From assembly GCA_002414905.1 (NCBI GenBank), contig DIAY01000260.1, positions 1 to 12,120 on the forward strand: 12,120 nucleotides of DNA, read 5' to 3'. A model generated the notes under the pieces. That model was not told where the DNA came from, did no database searches, and worked only from the letters and a program-made list of their open reading frames with translations. A program made the translations under genes and the position numbers. This DNA is from Holophagales bacterium UBA5066 (lineage in GTDB: Bacteria > Acidobacteriota > Thermoanaerobaculia > UBA5066). Of this stretch, positions 6,255 through 12,120 are shown in pieces (position 1 is the stretch's first letter; every line of letters begins with the position of its first letter).

Positions 6255-6644
6255 TCAGCCCGTCGACCGAACGAGGATTGCGAGGAGAAGGCCTGCGAGG
6301 GAGAGAGAGCCGAGAAGGCAGAGCCCGAGGAGCCAGAGGTCGATCCGGCCGTATCCCGGCAGAGGCGGCATTCCGCGGGCCAGGAAGAGGCCGAGGGACG
6401 AGAGGCCGACAGCCACGACTGTCGGAACACCCACCAGCGCCCACGAAACTCCCCCCGAAGAGGCCACGATCACCAGGAAGCCCACCAGGAGGCTGACCGC
6501 CACGAGTCCCGCAGAAGGCCCGAACAGGCGGCTCTCCTCGAAACGCCCCTGGACGAAGACGGCGGCCAGGGCGACCGAGGCGATACCGAACGCGACGGCG
6601 CCGGCCGAGAACGCCAGGACGAACGATGTGAATGACGAATCCAC
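6255..6644 (-). CDS. Four-helix integral membrane protein, unknown function
   Basis: This 129-aa protein is almost entirely hydrophobic, with predicted helices at about 8-31, 42-62, 66-90 and 101-125. It has short loops (RFEESR at 34-39; RGMPPLPGYGRID at 90-102) and a basic C-terminus. Start GTG 6644 is supported by GGAGG 4 nt upstream. No catalytic motif is visible, and the composition is too generic for family assignment. It reads in the same direction as its neighbours but with gaps of 71 and 159 bp, so operon membership is uncertain. Confidence 0.72.
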   Translation of the reverse strand: MDSSFTSFVLAFSAGAVAFGIASVALAAVFVQGRFEESRLFGPSAGLVAVSLLVGFLVIVASSGGVSWALVGVPTVVAVGLSSLGLFLARGMPPLPGYGRIDLWLLGLCLLGSLSLAGLLLAILVRSTG

Positions 6645-6715
6645 GGGACCTCCGGAGAGATCCTAACGCCCCGGCCAGCGCGAGGCGTTTCCGGGCGACG
6701 AAATTTCAGACGAGG

Positions 6716-7060
6716 CTACTCCACGAGAAGGAGCTGCGCCGCTCCGCCCAGGCGGGCGAGCGCGCCGCTCCCCGGCTTCCCCTCAGTCTTCCTCTCGACG
6801 TAGAGGAGGACTCCGAAGTCGGGAAAATCGGGCTCGGCGAAGGCGTCGTCCGGGTCGTCGGTGTCCTCGTCGAACCCTGCGTCGAGGTTCGGGCGGAGAA
6901 TCAGATCGGACTCGGGCTCGTCCAGCGGAGCGAAATAGTAGGGTCCGATCGACATGCTCTCGTGCAGCCGGAACGTGACGCCGAGGATCCGCTCCACGTC
7001 CTCGCGCACCCTCTCGACGTCATCGAAGAGGAATCCCCAGAGCTCGACGGTTTCGCTCAT
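6716..7060 (-). CDS. Acidic protein of unknown function
   Basis: This 114-aa soluble protein begins MSETVELWGFLFDDVERVRE. It has a strongly acidic middle (DEDTDDPDDAFAEPDFPDF, about 64-82) followed by a beta-like GVLLYVE segment and a hydrophobic end. I chose ATG 7060 because that is where protein-like sequence begins; the upstream extension of the open frame overlaps the ABM gene and is Arg/Gly-rich nonsense. The ribosome site is weak, and GTG 7075 (5 codons longer) is a possible alternative. The shape resembles small cytosolic proteins of unknown role found in scattered bacteria, including immunity-like proteins, but I see no toxin partner and do not assign one. There is no signal peptide. 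Confidence 0.65.
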   Translation of the reverse strand: MSETVELWGFLFDDVERVREDVERILGVTFRLHESMSIGPYYFAPLDEPESDLILRPNLDAGFDEDTDDPDDAFAEPDFPDFGVLLYVERKTEGKPGSGALARLGGAAQLLLVE

Positions 7061-7107
7061 GCGCCCATTCTGCACGAGGCTCAGCGCCCCGCGAACAGCC
7101 GATTCGG

Positions 7108-7428
7108 TCAGGCGCTCCGATTCCCGCCGCGAGCCTCCCAGAAGGAGATGTCGGGCGGTCCCGCGAAGAGCTCCGGCGCCTTCTCGATGAAGGCCCGGAT
7201 GTGCGGCGTCAGCATGTGCGGTCCGACATACGAGGCCTTGTCGACCCACTCCTCGAGAAGAAGGACTCGGGCCGCATCGGAAGCGTCCTGGTGGATCGTG
7301 ATTCCAAGGCACGCCGGCTCTTCCGCCACGACCGTCGCGACGAGGCTCGCGAGCGAGTCGAGCCCCTCTTCCGCCTTCCCGGGCCGGGCCTGGTAGACGA
7401 TGAGGACCGTGATCGGGCTTCCTGGCAC
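7108..7428 (-). CDS. Antibiotic biosynthesis monooxygenase (ABM) domain protein
   Basis: This 106-aa protein has a single ABM/dimeric alpha-beta-barrel domain. The family pattern is clear: opening strand TVLIVYQARPGKAEE (7-21), a helix, then the EPACLGITIHQD strand (38-48). After that come VLLLEEWVDKASYVGPHML (56-73) and the TPHIRAF helix (75-80). EEW (59-61), His71 and His76 are the usual conserved positions. Members act as quinol or polyphenol monooxygenases, heme-degrading enzymes or simple stress-related dimers. The sequence alone does not choose between them, and no biosynthetic cluster is adjacent. Start GTG 7428 follows a purine-rich stretch (AGGGGG) and lies 8 nt after the stop of the upstream membrane protein, so the two are probably co-transcribed. 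Confidence 0.88.
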   Translation of the reverse strand: MPGSPITVLIVYQARPGKAEEGLDSLASLVATVVAEEPACLGITIHQDASDAARVLLLEEWVDKASYVGPHMLTPHIRAFIEKAPELFAGPPDISFWEARGGNRSA

Positions 7429-7436
7429 GACGCCCC

Positions 7437-7655
7437 CTATCCCTTCCGTCCGGCGAGCAGGAGGACGACCCCGGCCACCACGGCCCCGGCTCCGGCCCAG
7501 ACGGGGATCTCGACTTTTCCCTTCTCCTTGAAGGAAAGCTCGACGCCCGCGACCTCCGCGCTGTGAGTCTTCTTCGTGTAGCTGAAGGTCCTGTACGCGA
7601 GAGCCACCACTCCGACCGAAACGAGGAGCACCCCGATGATCACCTTTGCCTTCAC
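7437..7655 (-). CDS. Small two-helix membrane protein (DUF3185-like)
   Basis: This 72-aa protein has helices at about 4-21 (KVIIGVLLVSVGVVALAY) and 51-69 (PVWAGAGAVVAGVVLLLAG). They flank a polar 30-residue loop (TFSYTKKTHSAEVAGVELSFKE), and the C-terminus is basic. Start GTG 7655 has an excellent Shine-Dalgarno GGAGG 5 nt upstream. Family assignment to DUF3185-like proteins rests on size and topology only. A perfect 10-bp inverted repeat (7682-7713) sits 27 nt upstream of the start, and the ABM gene follows after 8 nt. Confidence 0.75.
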   Translation of the reverse strand: MKAKVIIGVLLVSVGVVALAYRTFSYTKKTHSAEVAGVELSFKEKGKVEIPVWAGAGAVVAGVVLLLAGRKG

Positions 7656-7681
7656 TTCGACCTCCGTCCTCGGAAGCACCT

Positions 7682-7713
7682 CGCGACCCGGACACCTGTC
7701 GGACCGGGTCGCG
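7682..7713 (-). promoter_or_regulatory. Perfect 10-bp inverted repeat upstream of the 72-aa membrane protein
   Basis: CGCGACCCGG (7682-7691) and CCGGGTCGCG (7704-7713) are exact inverted copies with a 12-nt centre, lying in the 210-bp gap 7656-7865. It could be a regulator-binding dyad or an mRNA hairpin in the 5' leader. There is no U-tract. Nothing else convincing was seen in that gap. Confidence 0.5.
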
Positions 7714-7865
7714 TCTGTGCGCCTGGCGGTCATTTCCACCGGCTCCCGGCAGGATAGAACGAGATCGTGGACGTTGCACCGGCGCTGACAGAGCCCGGAC
7801 GAGAGCGATCCGAGGAGGACGGCTACAGGCCCTTCTCCGCGCGGCCCGGGGGAGGCCGGCGCCGG

Positions 7866-8291
7866 TCAACGATCTCCAATCTGCTCCAGCAGGTCGAACC
7901 GCTGCCTGGTCTCGACAGCCTCGAACACCAGCCGGGAGAACGTCCACTGCCCCACGGCCTTCTTCGCCTCGACGTAGACGGTCCCTTTCCCCTTCGGGCC
8001 GGAAAGCGGGATCTCGAGATCGGCCGAGCCCGAGGCGCCGTCGACGGAGATGTTCCCCGAGACGAAGAACCCGGCCTTGATCGGAGTCCCCAACGCCTGC
8101 GTGACCGCGGGACTCCCTGTCGCCCGGTCCATCGCCAGACGGTACGGGTCGGAGGCCTTCATCGAGCCGAAGACGATCGAGAGAACCAGTGCGAAGAAGG
8201 CTCCGAAGACGACGAGCGCCGACAGGCAGCCGCCCGGTACGAGCCACTTCCAGTTACGCGAGAACCACGACGGCTCGAGGGGCGTCTCCAT
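7866..8291 (-). CDS. Coa1/Tim21-like membrane-anchored protein
   Basis: This 141-aa protein has an N-terminal polar patch with tryptophans, one membrane helix at about 17-42 (LVPGGCLSALVVFGAFFALVLSIVFG) and an extracytoplasmic domain. The domain has the Coa1 (cytochrome oxidase assembly) pattern. It starts with SDPYRLAMDRATGSPAVTQALG (47-68), followed by strands GFFVSGNISV and GSADLEIPL. Next are the GPKGKGTVYVEAKK turn (98-111) and a final WTFSRLVFE strand (116-124). In mitochondria Coa1 helps assemble cytochrome c oxidase; bacterial homologues are mostly uncharacterised, so I assign fold rather than role. Start ATG 8291 is supported by AAGGAGG 5 nt upstream. No oxidase genes are nearby. Confidence 0.72.
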   Translation of the reverse strand: METPLEPSWFSRNWKWLVPGGCLSALVVFGAFFALVLSIVFGSMKASDPYRLAMDRATGSPAVTQALGTPIKAGFFVSGNISVDGASGSADLEIPLSGPKGKGTVYVEAKKAVGQWTFSRLVFEAVETRQRFDLLEQIGDR

Positions 8292-8622
8292 CGAAGCCTC
8301 CTTCCGTTCGGACCCGATCCTCCCGCATGACACCACCGCGGCCGGCCGGGACCGGCCACGCGATGACCCGGGCACCGGAGATGGGTCGATTTTCACCCGG
8401 ACGGAAGGCCGAAGCCATGGCCTTCGTCACCTCGAGACGGCGAAAACGACCGGTGCCGGATCGCGGCCGGAGAAGACGACCTTCGTCACCGCCGCACGCC
8501 TCTTCACCCCACCGGACCCGGGCATCCTCGAGGCCTCGCGCCAGGCTCCCCTTCCGCTGCTCGAACACGGCCGATCCGCCCCTTGGGGCCAGTGCGTCGA
8601 CGGCCGCCAGAAGCTCCTTCAT
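8254..8622 (-). CDS. Doubtful small gene with perfect Shine-Dalgarno, possibly frameshifted
   Basis: ATG 8622 is preceded at 5 nt by GAGGAGGTG, the best ribosome site in the window, and opens MKELLAAVDALAPRGGSAVF. The frame stays open for 122 codons and runs 38 nt into the Coa1-like gene, which is unusual here. By my hand count, codon third positions are about 82% G/C for the first 38 codons. They then drop to about 60%, while the next frame (from GTG 8507, ending at TGA 8427) rises to about 85% and reads KVVFSGRDPAPVVFAVSR. This suggests a short gene of about 65 codons with a one-base slip near the four-C run at 8507-8510, either a pseudogene or a sequencing error. I do not recognise the protein. 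The alternative is that 8292-8666 is noncoding with a fortuitous start. Confidence 0.35.
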   Translation of the reverse strand: MKELLAAVDALAPRGGSAVFEQRKGSLARGLEDARVRWGEEACGGDEGRLLRPRSGTGRFRRLEVTKAMASAFRPGENRPISGARVIAWPVPAGRGGVMREDRVRTEGGFDGDAPRAVVVLA

Positions 8623-8627
8623 GGATT

Positions 8628-8636
8628 CACCTCCTC
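8628..8636 (-). promoter_or_regulatory. Consensus ribosome binding site before ATG 8622
   Basis: The minus-strand sequence GAGGAGGTG followed by a 5-nt spacer and ATG is a full anti-16S match. It is the main reason to suspect translation begins at 8622 despite the doubtful reading frame. Confidence 0.55.
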
Positions 8637-8666
8637 GCGGAGCCTTCGGGCCGCGCCCCGAGCCGG

Positions 8667-9068
8667 TCAGAAGAGCTTCTCGTCCTTCATCCTGGCAAGC
8701 CCCGCCTTCGTCAGGGCCGCGAGCTCGTGGAACAGCACCGCGTCGGGCGCACGAAAGTTGAAGCACGACTTCCCCTGCATCCTTCCCCTCAGGTCCTCGG
8801 AGATCCCGTCGAGGAGATCGGGAAACATGTAGAGCGGAAAAAGGTGGAAGGAGACATAGTTCTTCATCACCTGTACCCCGCCAAAGAAGAGCTCCTTCTT
8901 CCACGTCTGGGAGTACGGCGTGTTCAGCGAGTAGCCCTTCGGGCCGTCGGCGGTCACCTTCAGTCCCTTCGCGTGGGCCGCAAGGATCTGCCGAAGGGCG
9001 GCGAAGGCCTCGGCCGATTCTTCCGCGGTGGCGCGAACGGGGGCTCTTCTGGCGGGTCTCGTGGACAT
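8667..9068 (-). CDS. DUF1801/YdhG-like small protein
   Basis: This 133-aa soluble protein begins with a basic, Ala-rich tail (MSTRPARRAPVRATAEE), followed by the domain. Landmarks are YSLNTPYSQTWKKELFFGGVQV (46-67), YVSFHLFPLYMFPDLLDGIS (71-90), LRGRMQGKSCFNF (93-105) and LFHELAALTKAGLARMK (112-128). The KGKSCFNF-type strand followed by a closing helix is what I associate with DUF1801/YdhG-like proteins (frataxin-like fold), but the assignment is from memory of pattern and is moderate. Start ATG 9068 is firmly supported by AAGGAGG 5 nt upstream. There is no signal peptide. The function of the family is not settled. Confidence 0.72.
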   Translation of the reverse strand: MSTRPARRAPVRATAEESAEAFAALRQILAAHAKGLKVTADGPKGYSLNTPYSQTWKKELFFGGVQVMKNYVSFHLFPLYMFPDLLDGISEDLRGRMQGKSCFNFRAPDAVLFHELAALTKAGLARMKDEKLF

Positions 9069-9165
9069 GGCAGCCTCCTTACGGGCGATGGGCTTTCCAC
9101 GAGGAGGCTACCAGCCGGAGGGGCGGGGGAATCCCACCCTTCGCCCGCGAGCATTCTCCCTGACC

Positions 9166-9996
9166 CTACGGCTCGAGAGGCGGTTCGAGGGCCGCTCGCA
9201 CCTGCCAGGGGCCGGGTCCTTTCCGGAGCCACGAACGAAGCAGGACGCACTCCTCGCACGGAGCCGAGGGGAAGCCGTAGGACACTTCGTCGAGGACTCG
9301 GCCCGTCAGGCCCGGGTCGACGCCGAGGTAGGCATCGACGAGCCCGGGTTCGCTCCCGTCTCCCGAGAGGCCCGAGAGTCCGGCCTCGAGAACCGCCCAG
9401 CGGAGTGGCCGCAGGCCGATCTCGGCGCAGGCTTCCAGCACTTCGCCGCGGAGGAAGGTGCCGCACGACGGCGAGAGGAACGCCTCGAACGCCGCCCGCA
9501 CGTAGGCGGTCCGGCTCTCTTTCGGCAGGCGCGCGTCGACGAACGTGCGCCTGCGCTCGCTCACCTCGCGGGCCGTGAGTCCCGCGACCGCCCACGGGAG
9601 CGGGACACCGGCCCCGGGCCGCGGCCGAAACCATCCCGTACGCCCCGGCCTCAGGACCGGAGGGGCCGCGAGCCGACGCTTCAGGTGGTCCGCCGCGTCG
9701 ACCAGCGCCACCGCAGCAGCGTCGCTGCGGAGTCCGGCCGTCGCCCGTCCGAACGCGTCGAGGACGACCGGGAGCCTCGTTCCGTCCTCCCGGACCCAGT
9801 CCTCCAGGACGTCGAGCAGCCGGGGAAACAGGCGGTAGGTCCAACGCTTCGAGGCGGCCTCGAGGATAGGCCAGGCAAGTGACTCCCCGTTGGCGGAGCC
9901 GTCGGCGATCAAGCCGAGTGCGCGACCGGCCGGCGACGGCCCGAAGGGCCCGGAGCGCTGAGCAGCCAGCGGGACAGCCGGAAGGACGACGAGCAC
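9166..9996 (-). CDS. Unrecognised secreted protein with four cysteines; true start probably upstream
   Basis: From GTG 9996 the product is 276 aa, but its N-terminus (MLVVLPAVPLAAQR) is only the end of a signal peptide. Reading back in frame to 10050 gives LSTPGTGSSRFVGALLALV before it, a complete signal peptide with a basic n-region. The only start-like codon there is CTG 10050, overlapping the TGA of the upstream gene as CTGA. The mature protein is helical, Arg/Ala-rich, and appears to consist of repeated short helices (WTYRLFPRLLDVLEDWVRE at 52-70; AAAVALVDAADHLKRRL at 93-109). Four cysteines lie in the C-terminal third (178, 190, 247, 250, the last two as CEEC), compatible with disulfides after export. 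I recognise no family. Overlapping long frames on both strands are shadows of high GC content. Confidence 0.62.
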   Translation of the reverse strand: MLVVLPAVPLAAQRSGPFGPSPAGRALGLIADGSANGESLAWPILEAASKRWTYRLFPRLLDVLEDWVREDGTRLPVVLDAFGRATAGLRSDAAAVALVDAADHLKRRLAAPPVLRPGRTGWFRPRPGAGVPLPWAVAGLTAREVSERRRTFVDARLPKESRTAYVRAAFEAFLSPSCGTFLRGEVLEACAEIGLRPLRWAVLEAGLSGLSGDGSEPGLVDAYLGVDPGLTGRVLDEVSYGFPSAPCEECVLLRSWLRKGPGPWQVRAALEPPLEP

Positions 9997-10046
9997 GAGC
10001 GCAAGGAGCGCCCCGACGAAGCGCGAAGAGCCTGTCCCGGGGGTGC

Positions 10047-10307
10047 TCAGGCCGTCTTCGACTTTCCCCTCACGAGCCCGTAGATGACGAGGAGGACGAT
10101 CGCGCCGATGAGCGCCATCACGAAGCCCGCGGAGGCACCTTCCTTGTAGAAGCCGAGGAAACGCCCCAGGAACGTTGCGGCGAGGGAACCGGCGATCCCC
10201 AGGAGCGTCGTGGCGATCAACCCCATGTTCTCTCGCCCGGGATGGAGGAACTTTGCGATGACCCCCACGACGAAGCCGATGATGATGGTCCAGAGAATGT
10301 TGAGCAT
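10047..10307 (-). CDS. GlsB/YeaQ/YmgE-family membrane protein (transglycosylase-associated)
   Basis: This 86-aa inner-membrane protein has three helices: about 3-20 (NILWTIIIGFVVGVIAKF), 29-50 and 60-79 (SAGFVMALIGAIVLLVIYGL). The family signature is the first helix ending IAKFLHPG with a following GLIATTLLGIAGSLAATFLG segment. Family members are often stress-induced, but the molecular role is unclear. ATG 10307 matches the usual family N-terminus (MLNILWTIIIG). However, the only good Shine-Dalgarno (AAAGGAG, 10348-10354) sits 4 nt before an in-frame TTG at 10343, which would give a 98-aa product with a basic extension, MRSRMARPRMPS. The stop TGA overlaps a possible CTG start of the next gene. 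Confidence 0.88.
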   Translation of the reverse strand: MLNILWTIIIGFVVGVIAKFLHPGRENMGLIATTLLGIAGSLAATFLGRFLGFYKEGASAGFVMALIGAIVLLVIYGLVRGKSKTA

Positions 10308-10347
10308 GGACGGCATTCTGGGACGGGCCATCCGCGACCGCAACAGA

Positions 10348-10354
10348 CTCCTTT
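10348..10354 (-). promoter_or_regulatory. Ribosome site favouring TTG 10343 for the GlsB-family gene
   Basis: AAAGGAG on the minus strand is followed after 4 nt by TTG 10343, in frame with the GlsB-family protein. It is 40 nt from ATG 10307, too far to serve that codon directly. It therefore argues for a 12-residue N-terminal extension against family convention. Confidence 0.4.
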
Positions 10355-10382
10355 CAGACGCCCCCCGCGCTGCCGGTCCGGT

Positions 10383-11048
10383 TCAGGCCCGGCCGGACCA
10401 GCCGAGGATCGCCACGAAGTGGCAGACGCTTCCTCCCAGGACGAAGAGGTGCCAGACCGCGTGGGCGTAGCGGACCCTCCGGGCCGCGTAAAACGCGACG
10501 CCTCCCGTGTAGAGGAGGCCGCCCGCCGCGAGCCAGACCAGACCAGGCCACGGAACCGAGGCGAGGAGAGGCTTCGCCGCAACGACGACGAGCCAGCCCA
10601 TCGCGACGTAGAGGCCGACCGCAAGCTTGTGGACCTTCCCGCCGAAGACGAATTCGAGGGCGATGCCGGTGCCCGCGATCGCCCAGACGAGAGAAAGGAG
10701 GCTCCACCCCCACGGCCCGCGCAGGACGCCGAGGGTGAACGGCGTGTAGGAGCCGGCGATCAGGAGGTAGATGGCCGTGTGGTCGAGCTTCTGCAGGATC
10801 TGCTTCGCTCGCGACGGCCGTAGCGCGTGGTAAAGCGTGGAGACGAGATAGAGCGCGACGAGGGAGCTCGCGAAGACGGCCGCTCCGACGACCTCCGGCG
10901 TTCCCCAGCGTCGCGATGCCGCGACGACGAGGAACGGGAAGGCGACGAGGCTCGCAGCGAGACCCACGCCGTGCGTCACGCTGTTGGCGAACTCTTCACC
11001 CTTCGTCAGGGGGCGGGCAGCCTCGGAGGCCTTCGTCATCGGGATCAT
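10383..11048 (-). CDS. Hemolysin III family membrane protein (TrhA/YqfA, PAQR superfamily)
   Basis: This 221-aa protein has seven predicted membrane helices and the family's motifs. They are EEFANSVTHGVG (18-29), YLVSTLYHA (67-75), LDHTAIYLLIAGSYTPF (88-104) and HAVWHLFVLGGSVCHF (196-211). By comparison with PAQR receptors, His74, His196 and His200 (the last pair as HxxxH) are likely metal ligands. Members are described as hemolysin-like or as TrhA proteins affecting membrane lipid homeostasis; hydrolase activity is proposed for the superfamily. ATG 11048 gives MIPMTKASE; ATG 11039 is an alternative three codons in, and neither has a strong ribosome site. The upstream part of the open frame is Arg/Ala-rich and not protein-like. 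It is divergent from hppA across a 232-bp gap and is the first gene of the minus-strand run. Confidence 0.93.
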   Translation of the reverse strand: MIPMTKASEAARPLTKGEEFANSVTHGVGLAASLVAFPFLVVAASRRWGTPEVVGAAVFASSLVALYLVSTLYHALRPSRAKQILQKLDHTAIYLLIAGSYTPFTLGVLRGPWGWSLLSLVWAIAGTGIALEFVFGGKVHKLAVGLYVAMGWLVVVAAKPLLASVPWPGLVWLAAGGLLYTGGVAFYAARRVRYAHAVWHLFVLGGSVCHFVAILGWSGRA

Positions 11049-11074
11049 GGTAAACCCCGGAACTGTTCGCCGAG

Positions 11075-11089
11075 GGGTCCCAAGGACCC
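11075..11089 (-). other. Small hairpin in the hemolysin III leader
   Basis: GGGTCC and GGACCC form an exact 6-bp stem around a 3-nt loop, 27 nt upstream of ATG 11048. With a bulged G the pairing can be extended outward. It would lie in the 5' leader of the minus-strand transcript; its role is unknown. Confidence 0.35.
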
Positions 11090-11156
11090 TCTCCCGGCGC
11101 GATGAAGCTGCTCGGCGGATTGCGGCTGGAGCCGCTGCACGCACGGCAGGTCCGGC

Positions 11157-11226
11157 CTGAAACGCCCTGCCACCCGGGTGGCGCCTTGAAATACACCGTG
11201 GACCGGCAGAGAATCACGCGTTTCAG
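11157..11226 (+). promoter_or_regulatory. Promoter region of hppA with nested inverted repeats
   Basis: A candidate sigma-70 promoter has -35 TTGAAA (11186-11191), a 17-nt spacer and -10 GAGAAT (11209-11214, 4 of 6 consensus). Just upstream of the -35 is a perfect 14-bp palindrome, GCCACCCGGGTGGC (11169-11182). An outer 9-bp inverted repeat, CTGAAACGC (11157-11165) and GCGTTTCAG (11218-11226), brackets the whole unit. This suggests control by a dimeric regulator, but none is encoded nearby. The rest of the 232-bp divergent region (11049-11156, 11227-11266) shows only the small hairpin near hemolysin III. Confidence 0.4.
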
Positions 11227-11280
11227 ATTTTCCGGTGCCTTCCACGAGGAAACACGAATTCACAGCAAGGGAGCAACGCA

Positions 11281-12120
<840 letters not shown>

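Noticed and set aside
6716..7060. Possible immunity protein of a toxin system
   Set aside because: The acidic small-protein shape is suggestive, but no polymorphic toxin, secretion marker or partner gene is adjacent.
7108..7428. ABM-domain gene as part of an antibiotic biosynthetic cluster
   Set aside because: No polyketide, peptide synthetase or tailoring genes are in the window; single ABM proteins are common housekeeping or stress proteins.
7856..7865. CCGGCGCCGG palindrome next to the Coa1-like stop
   Set aside because: It is a short, pure G/C palindrome of a kind expected often in this composition; there is no U-run and no supporting context.
9028..9882. Long plus-strand open frame (284 codons), and a minus-strand 294-codon frame at 8960-9844
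   Set aside because: Both are Arg/Pro/Gly-rich shadows of the minus-strand secreted protein gene. They lack ribosome sites, and the 8960-9844 frame also runs into the DUF1801-like gene.
10375..10399. 7-bp stem (GGTCCGG/CCGGACC) spanning the hemolysin III stop codon
   Set aside because: It overlaps the coding end and has an 11-nt loop and no U-tract. Such stems are frequent at this G/C content.

Overview
The window looks like high-GC bacterial chromosome, probably from a metagenome assembly. The first 19 bases are the Tn5/Nextera mosaic-end adaptor, so position 1 is an artificial contig end and biological sequence starts at 20. An FtsX/MacB-type export operon, a Coa1-like protein, GlsB/YeaQ, hemolysin III and a membrane pyrophosphatase, combined with strong C-ending codon use, would fit a Gram-negative environmental lineage such as Acidobacteriota. 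That placement is inference; no rRNA or other phylogenetic marker is present.

Region 1 (20-5053, + strand) is one tight operon: the C-terminal 210 residues of an HlyD/MacA-type periplasmic adaptor, a MacB/LolD-type ABC ATPase, and three FtsX/MacB-fold permeases in a row. The first two permeases are close tandem paralogues (386 and 385 aa); the third is diverged. Together they should form an inner-membrane export or mechanotransmission complex coupled to a periplasmic adaptor. The junction before the third permease is unusual. A 21-bp exact direct repeat (3763-3783 and 3873-3893) duplicates the start-codon region of that permease and brackets 89 bp containing a perfect 13-bp-arm hairpin.

Region 2 (5126-11048, - strand) is a run of about eleven mostly small genes, read towards and convergent with the operon. 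From upstream to downstream they are: hemolysin III/TrhA-like membrane protein, GlsB/YeaQ-family membrane protein, an unrecognised secreted protein, a DUF1801/YdhG-like protein, a doubtful small gene with a perfect Shine-Dalgarno, a Coa1/Tim21-like anchored protein, a 72-aa two-helix membrane protein, an antibiotic-biosynthesis-monooxygenase (ABM) domain protein, an unrecognised acidic protein, a four-helix membrane protein, a secreted protein of unknown function and a lipoprotein. Most are envelope proteins of unknown role.

Region 3 (11049-12120) is a 232-bp divergent intergenic region followed by the first 280 codons of a membrane-bound proton/sodium-pumping pyrophosphatase (hppA), which runs off the window. 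The intergenic region holds a 14-bp palindrome, a wider 9-bp inverted repeat and a plausible sigma-70 promoter for hppA. No rRNA, tRNA, CRISPR array, transposase or phage gene was seen. No known defence or biosynthetic system is evident; the most unusual structures are the element-like junction at 3763-3893 and the regulatory region in front of hppA.
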